Of a stretch of 64,000 nucleotides of DNA, positions 24,166 through 34,046 are shown piece after piece. The number at the start of each line of letters is the position of its first letter. Position 1 is the first letter of the stretch. Source of the DNA: Rikenellaceae bacterium (lineage in GTDB: Bacteria; Bacteroidota; Bacteroidia; Bacteroidales; Rikenellaceae); assembly GCA_015059845.1 (NCBI GenBank), contig SUZR01000012.1, forward strand, positions 1-64,000, in the 5' to 3' direction. Below the pieces are notes generated by a model. It worked only from the letters and a program-made list of their open reading frames with translations. It made no database searches and was not told the DNA's origin. The position numbers were made by a program, and so were the translations under genes.

Positions 24166-25272
24166 TTATATATTTTGGGTGAGTTTTTGCACCAGCGAGA
24201 ACTCCGAGAAGAACTCCTTGGCCAGCACGCGCAGCACCGTATATGAGGGTATAGCCAACAGCATACCCACAATGCCAGCCATATATCCTGCAACGAGAAT
24301 CACAAGAAATATCTCCAGCGGGTGAGCCTTCACGCGCTCGGAGTAGATTGTAGGCTGCAGCACGAAATCATCAAAGCCCTTGATGCAGAATAGCGTGCAG
24401 CAGATAAGCAGTGCGGTATGTATCGCGGTCATACCGTCAATCGGGGTTACGATGCCCACAAATGCCGAGATTATGCCGCCCATCAATGGACCAGCGTAGG
24501 GAATGACATTCATAACGCCCATAATTAATCCGATAAGCAGGGCATTGTCGGTCTTCATCCCGAAGAGAATCATTGCCGTAGAGATTACGACCATAAGTAT
24601 AAGGCTCTCGGTGAGGATTCCGGTAAAGTAGCGCGACAGCAGTACCGTGATAGAGTCCAATGCACGCTCCACGTTTGCCTGCAGGCGCTCGGGGAACATA
24701 GCCTTTACCATAGCGTAGAACAAGCCATCCTCCTTGAGGAAGAAGAAGGTGATGAACGCTATAGAGAAGGTGGCAATCAAGGCCGAGAGGGCTGTGCCGA
24801 CAATCGAGGTGAAGGTATTGTTTATCGTATTGTAGTTCACCCACTGCTTGAGGTACTCCACAAGCGTGTCGGTCAGCGAGAAGTGTGTTGCAGGCAGGGC
24901 AAAGGTGCGCTGCAAATACTCCTGAGCGTGCGTAATGGGCTGCTCAACAGAGGCCAATACCGACGAGAAGTCGAGGTGGGCAAACTCATTTATCTTGCCA
25001 AAGACAAGGGGAATAAAGAGTGAGAAGATAGCAGAAAATACCACAAATATAACCAGCAGAGTCAGTGAGGCTGCGGCCCAACGCGGGAGCTTATGCTTGC
25101 CTATATGCTGACGCGATAGCCAATTCACGACGGGGCGCCCCATAATGGCCAGCACGGCCGATACGAGGATGTAGATTACCACCGACGAGAAGTACCATAC
25201 CAGAAAGAGTATGGCCGCTGTGATAATCAGACCTACCGTGAAGCGGAGTATATTTTGCGGTGTTATTGCCAT
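24166..25272 (-). CDS. AI-2E family (PerM/UPF0118) transporter
   Basis: A 368-residue integral membrane protein with about eight hydrophobic segments and the family landmark region N-V-I-P-Y-A-G-P-L-M-G-G near residue 260, with P-T-I-Y-S-E-R-V further on. Members export autoinducer-2 or act as ion/proton exchangers; the substrate here cannot be assigned. It lies five bases after the phosphatidylserine decarboxylase gene and probably belongs to the same run of minus-strand envelope genes. Confidence 0.88.
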   Translation of the reverse strand: MAITPQNILRFTVGLIITAAILFLVWYFSSVVIYILVSAVLAIMGRPVVNWLSRQHIGKHKLPRWAAASLTLLVIFVVFSAIFSLFIPLVFGKINEFAHLDFSSVLASVEQPITHAQEYLQRTFALPATHFSLTDTLVEYLKQWVNYNTINNTFTSIVGTALSALIATFSIAFITFFFLKEDGLFYAMVKAMFPERLQANVERALDSITVLLSRYFTGILTESLILMVVISTAMILFGMKTDNALLIGLIMGVMNVIPYAGPLMGGIISAFVGIVTPIDGMTAIHTALLICCTLFCIKGFDDFVLQPTIYSERVKAHPLEIFLVILVAGYMAGIVGMLLAIPSYTVLRVLAKEFFSEFSLVQKLTQNI

Positions 25273-25277
25273 CTATT

Positions 25278-25946
25278 TTATTTCTGCAATCTTACAATAG
25301 GTGTCTGTGAGCCTACTACGGGGTCGCCAATCTCAACCAGCAGCTCGCTATCCTTCGGTACAAGTACATCAATTCGTGAGCCGAACTTGATAAATCCGAA
25401 TACATCGTTCTGGTTTACCTTGTCGTCCTTCTTGATATACGATACGATGCGGCGAGCAATAAGGCCAGCCACTTGACGGAACAATACGCGCTTGCCGTCG
25501 TCAAGTCTTACAACGGTTGTCGTGCGCTCATTCTCGGTTGATGACTTGGGATGCCACGCGATGAGGAAACGGCCAGGGTGATATTTGTAATACTCCACCG
25601 TGCCAGCTACCGGCATCCAGTTCATATGGATGTTGGTAATTGACATAAAGATAGAGATTTGTAACATCTCCTCCTTGATGTACTCATCCTCGTGTACTAC
25701 CTCCGTTACCACTACGCGACCATCGCAGGGCGAGAAGACCAGCTCAGGGTCGTGAATCTTCACGCGGCGAGGCTCGCGGAAAAAGGCAACGATAAAGAGC
25801 CAAAAGGCAACAAGTATCACTGCGCTGGTGATAAGCAGACCTGCCTCCCAATTGTGGCTCTGGAAGTAGTAGAGCAATCCCCATAATACCAGGCAGATGA
25901 GGCCCGATATGGCGATTATGCGGTAACCCTCTTTATTAATCTTCAT
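25278..25946 (-). CDS. psd: phosphatidylserine decarboxylase
   Basis: A 222-residue protein of the short Psd family. It has N-terminal hydrophobic helices, F-S-P-C-D-G-R-V near residue 71, S-I-T-N-I-H-M-N-W near 105, and a C-terminal F-G-S-R self-cleavage site near residue 190 where the Ser becomes the pyruvoyl group. It makes phosphatidylethanolamine. It follows cdsA by 24 bases, so both steps of phospholipid synthesis (CDP-diacylglycerol formation and PE formation) are coded together. Confidence 0.92.
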   Translation of the reverse strand: MKINKEGYRIIAISGLICLVLWGLLYYFQSHNWEAGLLITSAVILVAFWLFIVAFFREPRRVKIHDPELVFSPCDGRVVVTEVVHEDEYIKEEMLQISIFMSITNIHMNWMPVAGTVEYYKYHPGRFLIAWHPKSSTENERTTTVVRLDDGKRVLFRQVAGLIARRIVSYIKKDDKVNQNDVFGFIKFGSRIDVLVPKDSELLVEIGDPVVGSQTPIVRLQK

Positions 25947-25970
25947 ATTGTTTAGTTTTAAGGTTTCTTC

Positions 25971-26837
25971 TTAAGCAGCAAGCGTGTATAGGCACGCATA
26001 AATAAATACAAACGGAGCCGACAGAATCAGTGCATCGAAGCGGTCGAGCCATCCTCCGTGGCCAGGGATGATATTGCCAGAGTCCTTCACATCCACCGAG
26101 CGCTTCATCAACGACTCAACCAGGTCGCCAAATACGCCCGAAATGGCAGCCACCAAAGCAAGGCCTACCCACATCGGTACGCTCGCCTCCAGTATGGTTG
26201 CAGCCACCCAGCCCATAGCCATTGCGCCGAGCAGGCCTCCGAAGAATCCCTCCCACGACTTCTTGGGTGAGATACGCTCGAAGAGGCGGTGGCGACCGAG
26301 TGTAATGCCGAACAGGTATGCGAATACATCGTTAGCCCAGATGATGAATATGTAGAAAATCATTATCCACGGATTCCACTTCCCAACGCCCAACAACATC
26401 GGCACGATGAGTAGCAATGCCATCGGGAAGGCTACGTAGAGCGCACCCAAAAGCGATGTTGCGATGTTTGCTATCGGTGTTGCACTCTTGCGATAAAGCT
26501 CGCAGATGAACATCAGGGGCACAATCAGCACCAATGCGCTGACTGCTGCAATTAACAAGAGCGGTGCGCTGGCGCTATCTCCGCCGAGGTCAAAGAAGAG
26601 CATAGCTGCAACGCCTGTGCAGAGAATCATTATGCCGGTAAAAATGCCCAGCACCTTCATCGGCTCATATCCTGCCTTCTCGGCAAAGCGGTAAAACTCC
26701 CACATACCTCCTATGGCAATGGCGGCCATCAGCGCCATAAAACTCCATTTCGAGAGGAGCATAGCGCCCAGTACCACTATCAGCATCACAGCGCCGCTGG
26801 CTGTGCGAATGAGGAAATTCTTCATCTTATCTCCCAT
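25971..26837 (-). CDS. cdsA: phosphatidate cytidylyltransferase
   Basis: A 288-residue multi-spanning membrane enzyme that makes CDP-diacylglycerol from phosphatidate and CTP. The C-terminal CdsA signature S-x-x-K-R-x-x-x-x-K-D-x-G-N-x-x-P-G-H-G-G-x-x-D-R-x-D is visible as M-K-R-S-V-D-V-K-D-S-G-N...P-G-H-G-G-W-L-D-R-F-D near residue 250. An inner ATG four codons further on is an alternative start. It begins three bases after the ftsH stop. Confidence 0.95.
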   Translation of the reverse strand: MGDKMKNFLIRTASGAVMLIVVLGAMLLSKWSFMALMAAIAIGGMWEFYRFAEKAGYEPMKVLGIFTGIMILCTGVAAMLFFDLGGDSASAPLLLIAAVSALVLIVPLMFICELYRKSATPIANIATSLLGALYVAFPMALLLIVPMLLGVGKWNPWIMIFYIFIIWANDVFAYLFGITLGRHRLFERISPKKSWEGFFGGLLGAMAMGWVAATILEASVPMWVGLALVAAISGVFGDLVESLMKRSVDVKDSGNIIPGHGGWLDRFDALILSAPFVFIYACLYTLAA

Positions 26838-26840
26838 AGC

Positions 26841-28865
26841 CTATTCTGTTTTTGCGTTTACGCTCTTCTCGGCCTCAGTAGCCTCTGAGGGTGCTGTCGT
26901 TGCGGGCTCAGAGGTAATCTCCGCCTGCGTGTCAGCCTTCTCCGTAGCATCCTTCTTTGACTGAGCCGAAGGACCGAGTATTGTCTCGATATCCTCGGTG
27001 TAGATAGTCTCCTTCTCCAAGAGCATATCGGCCATAGTATTAATCTTATCGTTGTTGGCCTCGATAATCTCGCGGGCACGTGCATAGGCCTCCTCCAAGA
27101 TGCGGCGCACCTCGCCATCGATAGCAATTGCAGTCTGCTCGCTGAAGGGCTTTGTGAATGTATCACGAGTGCCGGCTGAGTCGTAGTAGCTTATAGGGCC
27201 AATCTTCTTACTCATACCGTAGTATGCCACCATTGCGTATGTAATCTTGGTCGAACGCTCCAAATCGCTCAAGGCGCCAGCACCAAGAGTGCCGTAGTTT
27301 ACCTCCTCGGCGATACGGCCACCCAACATACCTGCCAACTTGGCCTCCAGTACCTCGTTAGTGACGTGTACTCGCTCCTCGTCGGGCACCGACCACGTAG
27401 CTCCGAGGCTATTTCCGCGAGGAATAACCGTAACCTTCAGCACGGGGTCACAATCCTCCAGCATCCACATTACGGTAGCGTGGCCCGCCTCGTGAATAGC
27501 CGTAGCACGACGCTCGGCCTGCGACATAGTCTTATTGCGCTTCTCCAAACCACCTACGATACGGTCGATAGCAGCCATAAAGTCATCACGCTCAACACAC
27601 TTCTTATCACCGCGAGCTGCAATCAATGCCGCCTCGTTACATACGTTGGCGATATCAGCACCAGAGAATCCAGGTGTCTGCTTTGCCAGGAACGAGCGGT
27701 CGATGTTATTGTCGAGCTTAAGGTGGCGCAGGTGAACATTGAAAATCTCTTCACGCTCCTTAACGTCGGGCAGACCAACGTCAATCTGGCGGTCAAAACG
27801 ACCAGCACGCATCAATGCCTTATCTAAGATGTCAGCACGGTTTGTAGCTGCAAGAACAATTACACCTGCATTGGTCTGGAAACCGTCCATCTCTGTAAGC
27901 AGCTGGTTGAGAGTGTTTTCACGCTCGTCGTTGCCTGAGAATCCTGCATTCTTGCCACGGGCACGGCCGATGGCGTCAATCTCGTCAATAAAGACGATAC
28001 AAGGCGCCTTCTGCTTAGCCTGCTCGAACAAATCGCGCACACGCGAAGCACCTACACCCACGAACATCTCAACGAAGTCCGAACCCGAAATTGAGAGGAA
28101 CGGAACATTTGCCTCGCCCGCTACTGCCTTTGCCAATAGCGTCTTACCCGTTCCCGGAGGGCCTACCAGCAGAGCGCCTTTAGGAATCTTTGCACCCAGC
28201 TCACGATATTTGTCAGCCTTGCGGAGGAAGTCAACAATCTCCATAATCTCCACCTTCGCCTCGGCCAAACCTGCCACATCCTTGAACGTAACACGCTTAT
28301 TAGGATTATCCTTGTCAAACTCCTGCGCACGGGCCTTACCCACATTCATTATGTTGCCGCCAGCTCCTCCACCGCGCGACATACTGCGGATGAAGAAGAG
28401 CCAGAAGCCGATGAGGATAATCCACGGCAATGTATTTATGAGCATATCGCTCCAGCTTGTCGTCTCGTTGAAGTACTCAACCGTGACAGGGTTATTCTCC
28501 ATTCCTGAGTCGGCAATAGCCTGCTTCACGTCGCGGTCGAGAATATCTACCGAGCCGATTGTGAAATTAAGCTGCTCGCCGTGTTCGGGGATATTCTTGA
28601 AACGGCTATTCTCATCGCCGTTGCGATACTCCTCGATAGCGCCATCGGTGAGATATACCAGGGCGGTATTTTTGTTTATAACCTTAATACGCTCCACCTC
28701 ACCATTGCGAATCATCTGCTCGACCGTATTCCAGTCGCCTGCAACGGGCTCGGCACGTCCTGTGCCGAAGAACGAGTAGGCAATGATGATGGCGATAATA
28801 GCACCCCAAATCCACATAAAGTTGAATTGGATGCGGATTATATTTTGATTCTTCTTTTTTGCCAT
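26841..28865 (-). CDS. ftsH: ATP-dependent zinc metalloprotease FtsH
   Basis: A 674-residue membrane AAA protease. Two N-terminal membrane helices (about 11-30 and 135-155) flank a periplasmic domain, then Walker A G-P-P-G-T-G-K-T near residue 238, Walker B F-I-D-E-I-D, the second-region arginine motif G-R-F-D-R-Q, and the zinc site H-E-A-G-H near residue 458 with a distal Asp region. A Glu/Ala/Thr-rich tail ends the protein. It degrades misfolded membrane proteins and regulatory proteins. It is downstream of rsfS with only three bases between. Confidence 0.97.
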   Translation of the reverse strand: MAKKKNQNIIRIQFNFMWIWGAIIAIIIAYSFFGTGRAEPVAGDWNTVEQMIRNGEVERIKVINKNTALVYLTDGAIEEYRNGDENSRFKNIPEHGEQLNFTIGSVDILDRDVKQAIADSGMENNPVTVEYFNETTSWSDMLINTLPWIILIGFWLFFIRSMSRGGGAGGNIMNVGKARAQEFDKDNPNKRVTFKDVAGLAEAKVEIMEIVDFLRKADKYRELGAKIPKGALLVGPPGTGKTLLAKAVAGEANVPFLSISGSDFVEMFVGVGASRVRDLFEQAKQKAPCIVFIDEIDAIGRARGKNAGFSGNDERENTLNQLLTEMDGFQTNAGVIVLAATNRADILDKALMRAGRFDRQIDVGLPDVKEREEIFNVHLRHLKLDNNIDRSFLAKQTPGFSGADIANVCNEAALIAARGDKKCVERDDFMAAIDRIVGGLEKRNKTMSQAERRATAIHEAGHATVMWMLEDCDPVLKVTVIPRGNSLGATWSVPDEERVHVTNEVLEAKLAGMLGGRIAEEVNYGTLGAGALSDLERSTKITYAMVAYYGMSKKIGPISYYDSAGTRDTFTKPFSEQTAIAIDGEVRRILEEAYARAREIIEANNDKINTMADMLLEKETIYTEDIETILGPSAQSKKDATEKADTQAEITSEPATTAPSEATEAEKSVNAKTE

Positions 28866-28868
28866 TTT

Positions 28869-29219
28869 TTACAGTTCGTATTCGTATTTCTTAATTGGTG
28901 CATCGGCCCACAACTCCTCCAAACGGTAGAACTCGCGCAGCTCGGTCTGGAAGATATGCACCACAACATCCACATAGTCCATTGCAATCCAGAAGGCATT
29001 CTGCTGGCCCTCAATGCGCCATAGCTTCTGACCCAATTTCTCGTACACCTCCTGCTCGATACCATCGGCGATGGCCGCAACCTGCGCCGTAGAGTCTGCG
29101 TTGCATACTACGAAATGAGAGCAGATAGCTCCGTCAAAGCCGCTCAAATCCAATGATACAATATCCTTACCCTTTTTGTCCTGAATAGCGTTTACTATGG
29201 TTTCAATAAGTTTTTCCAT
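28869..29219 (-). CDS. rsfS: ribosomal silencing factor
   Basis: A 116-residue RsfS/Iojap protein that binds ribosomal protein L14 and blocks subunit joining. The family core is visible as G-K-D-I-V-S-L-D-L-S, F-V-V-C-N-A-D-S-T-A-Q-V-A-A-I-A-D and W-I-A-M-D-Y-V-D-V-V-V-H-I-F. Length is typical. First gene of a likely rsfS-ftsH-cdsA-psd operon. Confidence 0.95.
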   Translation of the reverse strand: MEKLIETIVNAIQDKKGKDIVSLDLSGFDGAICSHFVVCNADSTAQVAAIADGIEQEVYEKLGQKLWRIEGQQNAFWIAMDYVDVVVHIFQTELREFYRLEELWADAPIKKYEYEL

Positions 29220-29287
29220 ACTTTGTAGTTTATCTCCGCTCGGAGCGGGAATTATTTATTACGGTTTTACATATACATATAACTTCG

Positions 29288-29295
29288 CAAAGATA
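29288..29295 (-). promoter_or_regulatory. -7 box (TATCTTTG) of the rsfS-ftsH operon
   Basis: Exact match on the minus strand, about 65 bases before the rsfS start. The leader contains a small hairpin (CCGCT-CGG-AGCGG near 29236). Confidence 0.6.
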
Positions 29296-29365
29296 CAATA
29301 TTTTTATGAGAAAGTGAAATGATTTTGCCCTCACACACCACATCTTTACTCATAAACGCAAAAAT

Positions 29366-29400
29366 GCGGCCCGATGTTTTATCTCGGGCCGCGTTTTTTT
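29366..29400 (-). terminator. terminator region beside oxyR
   Basis: Stem GCGGCCCGA / TCGGGCCGC with a T-run on the plus-strand exit and an A-rich other side. It lies just past the oxyR stop and ends oxyR transcription; it also insulates the rsfS promoter. Confidence 0.75.
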
Positions 29401-29416
29401 GATTTTTTGTCAATTT

Positions 29417-30322
29417 TTACTTCGCAGCAAGCTCCATCTGCATCTTTTCGAGGATGGTCGCCTCAAGGGCATTTATGATGGAGTTCTTCACATACGTGCG
29501 GCGTACGGCGATGGCTATACGGCGCGATGTGGCACTCTTTGCAAGAGTCTTAATCTGGCGTTTGCGGCTGACGGGAACATACTCTAAAGCCATCTCTGGA
29601 ATGATGGTCATACAGGCCGTACAATCCACAATTCGCATCAGCGTGTCGAGCGAGCCCGACTCGAAGTAGTAGTGTGACGGAGTGTTGCGGCGAGCCTGAC
29701 ATAATTCGAGTATCTGGTCGCGCATACAGTTGCCAGGGCTGAGGAGTATAAGGTCCTTCATATCAATATCTTCGATGCGGATATTCGAGCGCTCGAACAA
29801 CGGGTTTGAAGGCGATACGTAGGCGTAAAAACGGTCACTGAAAAGGTCGCGTTCGAGGATGCCTTCACCGCACGTTCCGCTGGCCACCAGCGCGGCGTCA
29901 ATCTTATCGCGGCGCAGAGCCTCGATGATGTCGCCCGTAACCATTTCGCGTATTTCCAACTCCACGCGAGGGTAGCGTTTTACGAAGTCGGGAATGAACT
30001 TGTGCAGCAGGTAGGGGGCGATTGTGGGGATAACGCCAAGACGCAGTTTTCCTGCTGTCTCGCCCTTCAGCTCGGCCACCGACTCGCGGATAGTGTTATA
30101 AGCCTTAAGCGTCTCCTGCGCCTGCGCAATTACTACGGCACCCGCCTCGGTGGGGATGACGGGTTTCTTCGAGCGGTCAAGAAGTATTACGCCCAACTCC
30201 TCCTCTAACGACTTAATCTGCATAGAGAGAGAGGGTTGCGTTACGAAACAATGCTCCGATGCGGCTGAGAAACTGCCGCAGTTGGCTACCTCGATAAGGT
30301 ATTGAAGTTGAATGATTGTCAT
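29417..30322 (-). CDS. oxyR: LysR-type peroxide sensor, OxyR
   Basis: A 301-residue LysR regulator with an N-terminal winged helix-turn-helix (F-S-A-A-S-E-H-C-F-V-T-Q-P-S-L-S) and an effector domain. The redox pair is present at exactly the E. coli positions, Cys199 in S-P-G-N-C-M-R-D-Q and Cys208 in L-E-L-C. Such proteins form a disulfide when oxidised by hydrogen peroxide and then activate antioxidant genes. Divergent from trpS, with both promoters in the shared spacer. Confidence 0.92.
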   Translation of the reverse strand: MTIIQLQYLIEVANCGSFSAASEHCFVTQPSLSMQIKSLEEELGVILLDRSKKPVIPTEAGAVVIAQAQETLKAYNTIRESVAELKGETAGKLRLGVIPTIAPYLLHKFIPDFVKRYPRVELEIREMVTGDIIEALRRDKIDAALVASGTCGEGILERDLFSDRFYAYVSPSNPLFERSNIRIEDIDMKDLILLSPGNCMRDQILELCQARRNTPSHYYFESGSLDTLMRIVDCTACMTIIPEMALEYVPVSRKRQIKTLAKSATSRRIAIAVRRTYVKNSIINALEATILEKMQMELAAK

Positions 30323-30376
30323 ATTATGTTTTGAAATTGGCTATTCTGAGATAATGTTTGGGGTAATTTTGTTATA

Positions 30377-30407
30377 CAAAAGTATAAAAAAAAATTATAG
30401 CGCCAAA
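30377..30407 (-). promoter_or_regulatory. promoter of oxyR
   Basis: Minus-strand -7 TACTTTTG (30377-30384) and -33 TTTGG (30403-30407), spacing 18 bases. The -33 is one arm of a short inverted repeat CCAAA-GTTT-TTTGG shared with the trpS promoter. Confidence 0.6.
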
Positions 30408-30410
30408 GTT

Positions 30411-30443
30411 TTTTGGCTTATAGACGATAAATTGTTATTTTTG
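30411..30443 (+). promoter_or_regulatory. promoter of trpS
   Basis: -33 TTTTGG (30411-30416) and -7 TATTTTTG (30436-30443). Spacing and both boxes fit the Bacteroidetes consensus. Confidence 0.6.
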
Positions 30444-30496
30444 TAGTTAATTTATACTATCATAGGGTATTTAACCGAAAAAACGAAACTAAAAAT

Positions 30497-31588
30497 ATGG
30501 GAAAAATTATTCTTACGGGCGACCGTCCCACCGGAAAACTTCATTTGGGTCACTATGTAGGCTCTCTGCGTCAGCGTGTTGAGTTGCAGAACTCTGGAGA
30601 GTTTGAGAAGATATTTATTATGATTGCCGATGCACAGGCACTCACCGACAATGCTGATAACCCTGAGAAGGTGCGCCAGAACATCATCGAGGTGGCTTTG
30701 GATTACCTCTCGTGTGGCATTGACCCTACGAAGTCAACAATCTTTATTCAGAGTATGGTGCCCGAGCTCACCGAGTTGGCATTCTACTATATGAACCTCG
30801 TTACTGTGGCTCGCTTGGAGCGTAACCCGACCGTTAAGACCGAGATTGTTATGCGCGAGTTTGGTAAGTCTATCCCCGTAGGATTTTACACATATCCTAT
30901 CTCGCAGGCGTCGGATATCACCGCCTTCCGCGCTACAACCGTTCCCGCGGGTGTGGATCAGGAGCCGATGATTGAGCAGACTCGTGAGATTGTGCATAAG
31001 TTCAACTCTATTTACGGTGAGACTCTGGTTGAGCCTGAGATTCTTCTGCCGTCAAATGCCGCTTGTTTGCGTCTGCCCGGAACGGATGGTAAGGCTAAGA
31101 TGTCTAAGTCGTTGGGTAACTGTATCTATCTGTCGGATACACCCGAGGATTTGCGTAAGAAGGTGATGAGTATGTACACCGACCCCAACCATATCCGTAT
31201 TGAGGACCCCGGCCAGATTGAGGGGAACTGTGTATTCACATACCTTGATGCCTTCTCTTGTTGCGACCACTTTGCAGAGTTCCTGCCCGACTACGCTTGT
31301 CTGGAGGAGTTAAAGACTCACTATCAGCGTGGCGGTTTGGGTGACGTGAAGGTTAAGAAGTTCCTCTATGCTGTGTTGCAGCAGATGTTGGAGCCTATCC
31401 GCGCACGCCGTAAGGAGTACGAGCAGGATATTGAGGGCGTATATGAGATTTTGAAAAAGGGTTGCCAGGTGGCACGCGCCGAGGCTGCCGAGACTCTCGA
31501 TATGGTACGTCGCTCGATGAAGATTAACTACTTCGAGGATGTGGAGCTTATCCGCAAGCAGTCGGAGATGTATAAATCAATTAAATAG
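30497..31588 (+). CDS. trpS: tryptophanyl-tRNA synthetase
   Basis: A 363-residue class I synthetase that charges tRNA-Trp. HIGH motif is seen as H-L-G-H (residue 16-19), KMSKS exactly as K-M-S-K-S near residue 196, with G-T-D-G-K-A just before. Around 30 residues longer than the E. coli enzyme; the extra length is in the middle (S-I-P-V-G-F-Y-T region) and at the C-terminus, as in some other bacterial forms. No T-box or trp leader is visible upstream. Confidence 0.95.
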   Translation: MGKIILTGDRPTGKLHLGHYVGSLRQRVELQNSGEFEKIFIMIADAQALTDNADNPEKVRQNIIEVALDYLSCGIDPTKSTIFIQSMVPELTELAFYYMNLVTVARLERNPTVKTEIVMREFGKSIPVGFYTYPISQASDITAFRATTVPAGVDQEPMIEQTREIVHKFNSIYGETLVEPEILLPSNAACLRLPGTDGKAKMSKSLGNCIYLSDTPEDLRKKVMSMYTDPNHIRIEDPGQIEGNCVFTYLDAFSCCDHFAEFLPDYACLEELKTHYQRGGLGDVKVKKFLYAVLQQMLEPIRARRKEYEQDIEGVYEILKKGCQVARAEAAETLDMVRRSMKINYFEDVELIRKQSEMYKSIK

Positions 31589-31620
31589 CTTTTTTTGAAT
31601 AGCCCGCAAGGGTGAATTGT

Positions 31621-33417
31621 ATGCTGAGGGATTTGCGTAGAAATACGCTTGAGTGGATAATCAGCCTTTTGCGGAGGCTTAGTAACCGCTTGAGTGAGCG
31701 TCAGATGATAGCCGTATTGGCTGTCGTTGTGGGTTTGTTGGCTGGTTTTGGTACCTGTATTTTCGAGATGCTGCTGCACTGGCTGCAGACGGCTTTGGTC
31801 TCTTGGTTTCCGTCGGACGAAGCGCAGGCGCTCTTATTGGTATATCCCGCCATCGGTATTATTTTAGCTACGCTTTTCGTGAAATATATCGTCCGAGATG
31901 AGATTTCGGAGGGTGTGACACGTGTGCTGTATGCTATGGCGCGTAAGGATTCGCGTATTGCGGGGCATAACTGCTGGTCGTCGATTGTCGGAGGTGCTAC
32001 CACCATCGGATTTGGTGGCTCGGTCGGTCCGGAGGCTCCTATCGTGCTTACGGGTGCCGCCATAGGCTCGAATGTGGGTAAGTTGGCACGCCTGAACTAT
32101 AAGGAGCTGACCCTGCTGCTCTGCTGCGGTGCGGGTGCTGCGGTTGCGGCTATCTTCAAAGCTCCGATTACGGGTGTGGTATTCGTGCTGGAGATTTTGA
32201 TGCTCGATATTACATCGGCGTCGGTCTTTCCGCTGATTCTGGCATCTGTTACGGCTACAACTACGGCGCTGATTTATAGAGGTTTCGACCCGATATTCGC
32301 AATTACACTGAGCGAGGCCGATGTCTTTGTTATCAAGCAGATACCGTTGTATATCCTGCTCGGAGTATGCTGCGGTTTGATGTCCTACTACTTCACCTCG
32401 GTGAATTCTGGTGTCGGAAAGTTTGTTAAGCGCATTGATTCTCAGTATAAGCGATGGATTTTCGCAGGCGTGGTGCTGGGATTGCTTATCTTTATCTTCC
32501 CGCCGTTGTATGGTGAGGGATATCGTAGCCTTACGGCATTTATGCACGGCGATGTGCAGGCACTTTTCTCAAACTCTATGTTTTTTAAGTTCAGGACTAT
32601 AGAGTGGGTGGCAATCATATATGCAACGGCCATTATGTTCTTTAAGGTTGTGGCGATGGCTACAACCAACGCATCGGGTGGTGTCGGTGGTACCTTTGCG
32701 CCATCGTTGTTCGTGGGAGCGTATATGGGAGCTATCGTGGCCCTTATCTGTAATACGTGTTTCAACTGGAATGTATCTATCGTGTCGTTCTCGCTGGTAG
32801 GTATGGCTGGTGTTATGTCGGGCGTGATGAAGGCCCCGTTGACCTCAATCTTCCTTATTGCCGAGCTCTCAAATGGCTATGGTTTGTTTATCCCGCTTAT
32901 GATTGTTGCGGCAATCTCGTTTGCTGTGGATTATACCCTTGACCGTGACTCTATCTATACCAAGCAGTTGCGTATGCGTGGCGAGCTGCTTACGCACGAT
33001 AAGGACCAGTCGGCCTTCGTCTTTATGCGTCTGGACGAGTTGATGGAGACCGATTTTATCCGTATCAAGGAGAATATGACCTTGGGCGATATCGTCCATA
33101 TCATCTCCTCGGCACGCCGTAATATCTTCCCCGTTATTGATAATTTCGGCCATCTGCTGGGTGTGGTGCAGTTGGATGACCTACGCGAGGATATGTTCAA
33201 AAAGGAGAAGTGGGGACGTTCTATTACCTATTATATGATTCAGCCTCCGTATAAGATTCTCGAGCACGAGATGGTGCAGAGTATCCTGCCGCGTTTCGAG
33301 GAGAATCATACGTGGATGCTGCCCGTTGTGGATAAGAATAACAGATACCTTGGCTTTATCTCAAAGTCGCGCATACTAAATGCCTACCGTGAGGCGTTGG
33401 TTAAGATATCACATTAA
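31621..33417 (+). CDS. ClC-family chloride channel with CBS pair
   Basis: A 598-residue membrane protein: ten or more hydrophobic segments, the gate region G-G-S-V-G-P-E-A-P with the gating glutamate near residue 137, and a G-G-V-G-G-T-F-A-P filter region near residue 360. The last 150 residues hold two CBS domains, often nucleotide-binding regulators. Exchanger or channel cannot be told with certainty; the gating Glu is kept, but a proton-glutamate was not identified. A GTG start nine bases upstream is possible. It follows trpS by 32 bases. Confidence 0.9.
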   Translation: MLRDLRRNTLEWIISLLRRLSNRLSERQMIAVLAVVVGLLAGFGTCIFEMLLHWLQTALVSWFPSDEAQALLLVYPAIGIILATLFVKYIVRDEISEGVTRVLYAMARKDSRIAGHNCWSSIVGGATTIGFGGSVGPEAPIVLTGAAIGSNVGKLARLNYKELTLLLCCGAGAAVAAIFKAPITGVVFVLEILMLDITSASVFPLILASVTATTTALIYRGFDPIFAITLSEADVFVIKQIPLYILLGVCCGLMSYYFTSVNSGVGKFVKRIDSQYKRWIFAGVVLGLLIFIFPPLYGEGYRSLTAFMHGDVQALFSNSMFFKFRTIEWVAIIYATAIMFFKVVAMATTNASGGVGGTFAPSLFVGAYMGAIVALICNTCFNWNVSIVSFSLVGMAGVMSGVMKAPLTSIFLIAELSNGYGLFIPLMIVAAISFAVDYTLDRDSIYTKQLRMRGELLTHDKDQSAFVFMRLDELMETDFIRIKENMTLGDIVHIISSARRNIFPVIDNFGHLLGVVQLDDLREDMFKKEKWGRSITYYMIQPPYKILEHEMVQSILPRFEENHTWMLPVVDKNNRYLGFISKSRILNAYREALVKISH

Positions 33418-33428
33418 TACTTAAATAT

Positions 33429-34043
33429 ATGAAGAACATAAAGAATGTAGTATTCGACTTCGGTGGCGTGTTGGTTGATTGGAATCCGCATCACCTTTAC
33501 GATAAATATTTCGGTAGCGAGGAGAAAGCTACGTGGTTTTTGGAGAATATATGCCTCTATTCGTGGAACTTGCAGATGGATAAGGGTAAGCCCTTTGCTG
33601 AGGGTGTTGCCGAGTTGCAGGCCCAGCATCCTGAGTGGGCAGAGGCTATCGGCATATATCACTCGCGCTGGATTGAGATGATGGGTGGCGAGGTTGAAGG
33701 TACGGGTGAGGTGCTGCGTCGCCTAAAGGCTGCCAGATATAAGGTTTACGGCCTCTCGAACTGGTCGATGGAGACCTTTCCACTGGTGCGCGACAAGTAT
33801 CCTATTTTCAATGAGCTGGAGGGGCGTATAGTTTCAGGTGAGGAGTTTATGATTAAGCCCGATGCCGAGATATATCACTGCTTACTGGAGCGTTACTCGC
33901 TGGAGGCTGCGGAGTGCGTGTTTGTTGATGACAATGCCGACAACGTGGCGGGAGCGCGTAATGTGGGTATGCACGCCATTCAGTTCAAGAATGCCGAGCA
34001 GTTGGAGCAGGAGCTGAAAGAGAAATATGGATTAGAGTTCTAA
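33429..34043 (+). CDS. HAD-superfamily hydrolase
   Basis: A 204-residue phosphatase of HAD subfamily IA. Motif I is F-D-F-G-G-V-L-V-D, as in YihX-like sugar-phosphate phosphatases; motif II is G-L-S-N-W-S near residue 106; motif III Lys sits in I-K-P-D-A-E-I-Y and motif IV is F-V-D-D-N-A-D-N. It probably dephosphorylates a small phosphorylated sugar or metabolite; substrate unknown. Eleven bases after the ClC gene and three before the next gene, so cotranscribed. Confidence 0.9.
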   Translation: MKNIKNVVFDFGGVLVDWNPHHLYDKYFGSEEKATWFLENICLYSWNLQMDKGKPFAEGVAELQAQHPEWAEAIGIYHSRWIEMMGGEVEGTGEVLRRLKAARYKVYGLSNWSMETFPLVRDKYPIFNELEGRIVSGEEFMIKPDAEIYHCLLERYSLEAAECVFVDDNADNVAGARNVGMHAIQFKNAEQLEQELKEKYGLEF

Positions 34044-34046
34044 AAA

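Noticed and set aside
30497..30560. T-box or trp attenuator before trpS
   Set aside because: The short leader has no tRNA-binding or Trp-rich leader peptide; only a promoter is visible.
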